From the NCBI GenBank assembly GCA_035369865.1, contig DAOOVG010000081.1:1-8055 (forward strand): a stretch of 8,055 bases of DNA, read 5' to 3'. Origin of the DNA: MVYY01 sp035369865 (GTDB lineage: Bacteria > Bacteroidota > Bacteroidia > Bacteroidales > Paludibacteraceae). A model generated the notes under the pieces. It saw nothing but the letters and a program-made list of their open reading frames with translations. It searched no databases and had not been told where the DNA came from. This document shows, one piece after another, positions 6,567-8,055 of the stretch (within the stretch, counting starts at the first letter, position 1; the number at the start of each line of letters is the position of its first letter). Made by a program: the position numbers and the translations under genes.

Positions 6567-7391
6567 ATGACATTTCAAAAAATAACAGAACAAAATTCCT
6601 TACATGATGATTTGGATAAAAAATCAACAAGACAGCTTCTGATCGAAATGAATGAAGAAGATAAAAAAGTTCCTTTTGCCGTTGAAAAAGTAATTCCAGA
6701 AATAGAACAGTTAATTGAAGAAATTGTAAAAAGGATGAAAATAGGAGGAAGACTTTTTTATATTGGAGCGGGGACAAGTGGACGTTTAGGTGTGTTAGAT
6801 GCTTCTGAAATTCCTCCTACTTTTGGTATGCCACCTAATTTAGTAATCGGCATTATTGCCGGCGGCGACATTGCATTAAGGAACGCAGTAGAAAAAGCTG
6901 AAGATGATTTTGAACAAGGTTGGGAAGATTTGAAAAAACATAATATAGACCAAAAGGATACAGTTGTTGGTTTAACAGCTTCTGGAGCAGCCCCTTATGT
7001 GATTGGAGCTTTAAAACATGCTCGTGAAAATGGTATTTTTACTGCTTCCATTTCTTGCAATCCAGATTCCCCTGTTTCAAAAGAAGCAAATATTAAAATT
7101 GAAGTTATAGTGGGACCTGAGTTCGTAACTGGAAGTACACGACTGAAAGCTGGGACAGCTCAAAAACTTATATTAAACATGATTTCCACTATTACCATGA
7201 TAAAATTAGGTAGAGTGAAAGGAAACAAAATGATTCATATGCAACTAACTAATTCAAAATTAGTAGATAGAGGAACTCGTATGTTGGTAGAAGCATTAAA
7301 TATCGATTATGAACAAGCCAGAAATATCCTTTTAATACATGGTTCGGTAAAAAAAGCCATCGATGCTTTTAAAATGAAAAACAAAGTATAA
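6567..7391 (+). CDS. murQ: N-acetylmuramic acid 6-phosphate etherase MurQ (274 aa)
   Basis: MurQ cleaves the D-lactyl ether of MurNAc-6-phosphate to give GlcNAc-6-phosphate and D-lactate, a cytoplasmic step of peptidoglycan recycling and salvage. The protein starts with the family's typical TEQN and KKST segments. The SIS fold follows, with YIGAGTSGRLGVLDASE (65-81) and TASGAAPYVIG (137-147). E81 and E112 match the catalytic E83 and E114 of the E. coli enzyme. VGPEFVTGSTRLKAGTAQK (182-200) is the signature segment. The protein is slightly shorter than the 298 residues in E. coli but complete at both ends. It sits 19 bases behind the kinase that would supply its substrate. No MurNAc phosphotransferase transporter gene is seen, so free MurNAc phosphorylated by the kinase is the expected route. 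No terminator hairpin follows, so some transcription could run on into susC. Confidence 0.96.
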   Translation: MTFQKITEQNSLHDDLDKKSTRQLLIEMNEEDKKVPFAVEKVIPEIEQLIEEIVKRMKIGGRLFYIGAGTSGRLGVLDASEIPPTFGMPPNLVIGIIAGGDIALRNAVEKAEDDFEQGWEDLKKHNIDQKDTVVGLTASGAAPYVIGALKHARENGIFTASISCNPDSPVSKEANIKIEVIVGPEFVTGSTRLKAGTAQKLILNMISTITMIKLGRVKGNKMIHMQLTNSKLVDRGTRMLVEALNIDYEQARNILLIHGSVKKAIDAFKMKNKV

Positions 7392-7412
7392 AATAAAAAA
7401 ATGTTAAATATT

Positions 7413-7428
7413 TTGCAAACGTTTGCAA
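7413..7428. promoter_or_regulatory. Perfect LacI-type palindromic operator upstream of susC
   Basis: TTGCAAACGTTTGCAA is a perfect 16-bp palindrome centred on CG between 7420 and 7421. Its core GCAAACGTTTGC is the classic shape of LacI/PurR/CcpA-family operators. It lies in the 129-base gap between murQ and susC and overlaps the -33 element of the predicted susC promoter, a position that would suit repression. The site at 5600-5615 is a close relative. Confidence 0.75.
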
Positions 7429-7452
7429 TCTGTTGTTTTTTTTATTTATTTG
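7422..7452 (+). promoter_or_regulatory. Probable susC promoter
   Basis: TTTG (7422-7425, inside the operator palindrome), a 19-base spacer and TTTATTTG (7445-7452) fit the Bacteroidetes promoter pattern with one mismatch at the second base of the -7 element. Transcription would begin near 7459, with a leader of about 60 bases before the ATG at 7521. Confidence 0.5.
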
Positions 7453-7520
7453 CACAAAAATTATCACTATAAATAAGTTTTAATAGAGAGATAAATATTA
7501 ACAAATAAATTTAATTACGT

Positions 7521-8055
7521 ATGAAAAAAATTCTTCTATTATTTGTAAGTTCCTTGTTTTTGTGGCAATTTAGTTTTGCCCAAAAAATTGAAGTGACAGG
7601 TACTGTTACTTCAAAAGAAGATGGGCTGCCCATTATTGGAGCTTCAGTGCTTGAAAAAGGAACTACAAATGGGACCATCACAAATTATGATGGCGTTTAT
7701 ACAATTTCAGTTCCTATAGGAGCTACTTTGGTATTTAGTTATGTTGGGATGGATAAAGTAGAACGCAAAGTAACAGGACCTGGAAAAATAGACGTAGTAA
7801 TGTCACCAACTGCTATTGCCATTGAAGAAGTGGTTGTTACAGCTATGGGCGTAAGAGCAGAAAAGAAAAAATTAAATTTTGCTGTACAAAGTGTAAATGC
7901 AGAAGATATTATTGATAGTCGTTCTGCTAATTTTGTAACTGCATTACAAGGAAAAATTTCCGGCGTTAATGTAACTACTGCTGGTGGTTCTCCCAATGCC
8001 GGGTCACAAATTTTAATACGTGGTATTTCTTCCATTAATCCAGCTCAAAATAACG
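7521..8055 (+). CDS. SusC-like TonB-dependent receptor, N-terminal part (cut off by the window end)
   Basis: The first 178 codons are visible and remain open at the window edge; full-length SusC proteins are about 1000 residues. Residues 1-20 form a signal peptide (Lys-Lys, a hydrophobic core, cleavage after FSFA). A carboxypeptidase-regulatory-like beta-sandwich follows at about 24-95 (VTGTVTSKEDGLPIIGASV, then NYDGVYTISV). Next come the conserved EEVVVTAMG (102-110) and the start of the plug domain, including LQGKISGVNV (142-151) and the RGISS motif (168-172). Such proteins form TonB-energised outer-membrane channels that import glycans or peptides together with a SusD lipoprotein, which would be expected downstream. 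The position after murQ and the shared operator suggest import of amino-sugar or peptidoglycan-derived material, but the substrate cannot be read from this segment. Confidence 0.95.
   Translation, partial: MKKILLLFVSSLFLWQFSFAQKIEVTGTVTSKEDGLPIIGASVLEKGTTNGTITNYDGVYTISVPIGATLVFSYVGMDKVERKVTGPGKIDVVMSPTAIAIEEVVVTAMGVRAEKKKLNFAVQSVNAEDIIDSRSANFVTALQGKISGVNVTTAGGSPNAGSQILIRGISSINPAQNN

Noticed and set aside
7392..7520. Terminator between murQ and susC
   Set aside because: The only strong dyad here is the operator palindrome, which has no loop and sits at promoter distance from susC. No stem-loop followed by T residues was found.
1..8055. CRISPR arrays, insertion sequences or phage genes
   Set aside because: No regularly spaced direct repeats, transposase or integrase motifs, or terminal inverted repeats were seen, although a tRNA gene, a common integration site, lies at the left edge.

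Overview
The window looks like chromosomal DNA from an AT-rich member of the Bacteroidetes, probably Bacteroidales. Four things point there. The last gene encodes a SusC-type TonB-dependent receptor. The genes lack Shine-Dalgarno sequences and have A/T-rich leaders. Several intergenic regions carry the Bacteroidetes promoter pattern (TTTG, 19 bp, TAnnTTTG). One gene is the NagB-like/PIG-L fusion typical of this phylum. I cannot name a species.

Layout: (1) 1-62, the 3' part of a tRNA-Arg(UCU). (2) 63-590, a non-coding AT-rich gap that holds the likely gdhA promoter. (3) 591-1925 (+), gdhA, glutamate dehydrogenase, followed by a strong hairpin at 1948-1990 between convergent genes. (4) 5526-2048 (-), a two-gene operon: a NagB-like/PIG-L deacetylase fusion, then a family 2 glycosyltransferase. 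(5) 5527-5704, a compact divergent promoter region. (6) 5705-7391 (+), an operon of a BadF-type amino-sugar kinase and MurQ, the MurNAc-6-phosphate etherase. (7) 7521 to the window end (+), the start of a SusC-like outer-membrane receptor.

How it fits together (inference): kinase and MurQ would turn MurNAc into MurNAc-6-P and then GlcNAc-6-P plus lactate. The PIG-L domain could deacetylate an amino-sugar intermediate. The NagB-like domain resembles glucosamine-6-phosphate deaminase but lacks three of its four key catalytic residues. GdhA could re-assimilate ammonia released by a true deaminase elsewhere. The SusC protein could bring in the sugar or muropeptide substrate.

The most interesting signal is regulatory. 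A perfect 16-bp palindrome, TTGCAAACGTTTGCAA (7413-7428), overlaps the -33 element of the susC promoter. A 13/16 match with the same CG centre lies between the two divergent amino-sugar promoters (5600-5615). Another 13/16 match, without the CG centre, overlaps the gdhA -33 element in exactly the same geometry as at susC. These resemble LacI/PurR-family operators and suggest one regulon covering amino-sugar breakdown, uptake and possibly ammonia assimilation. No regulator gene is in the window.
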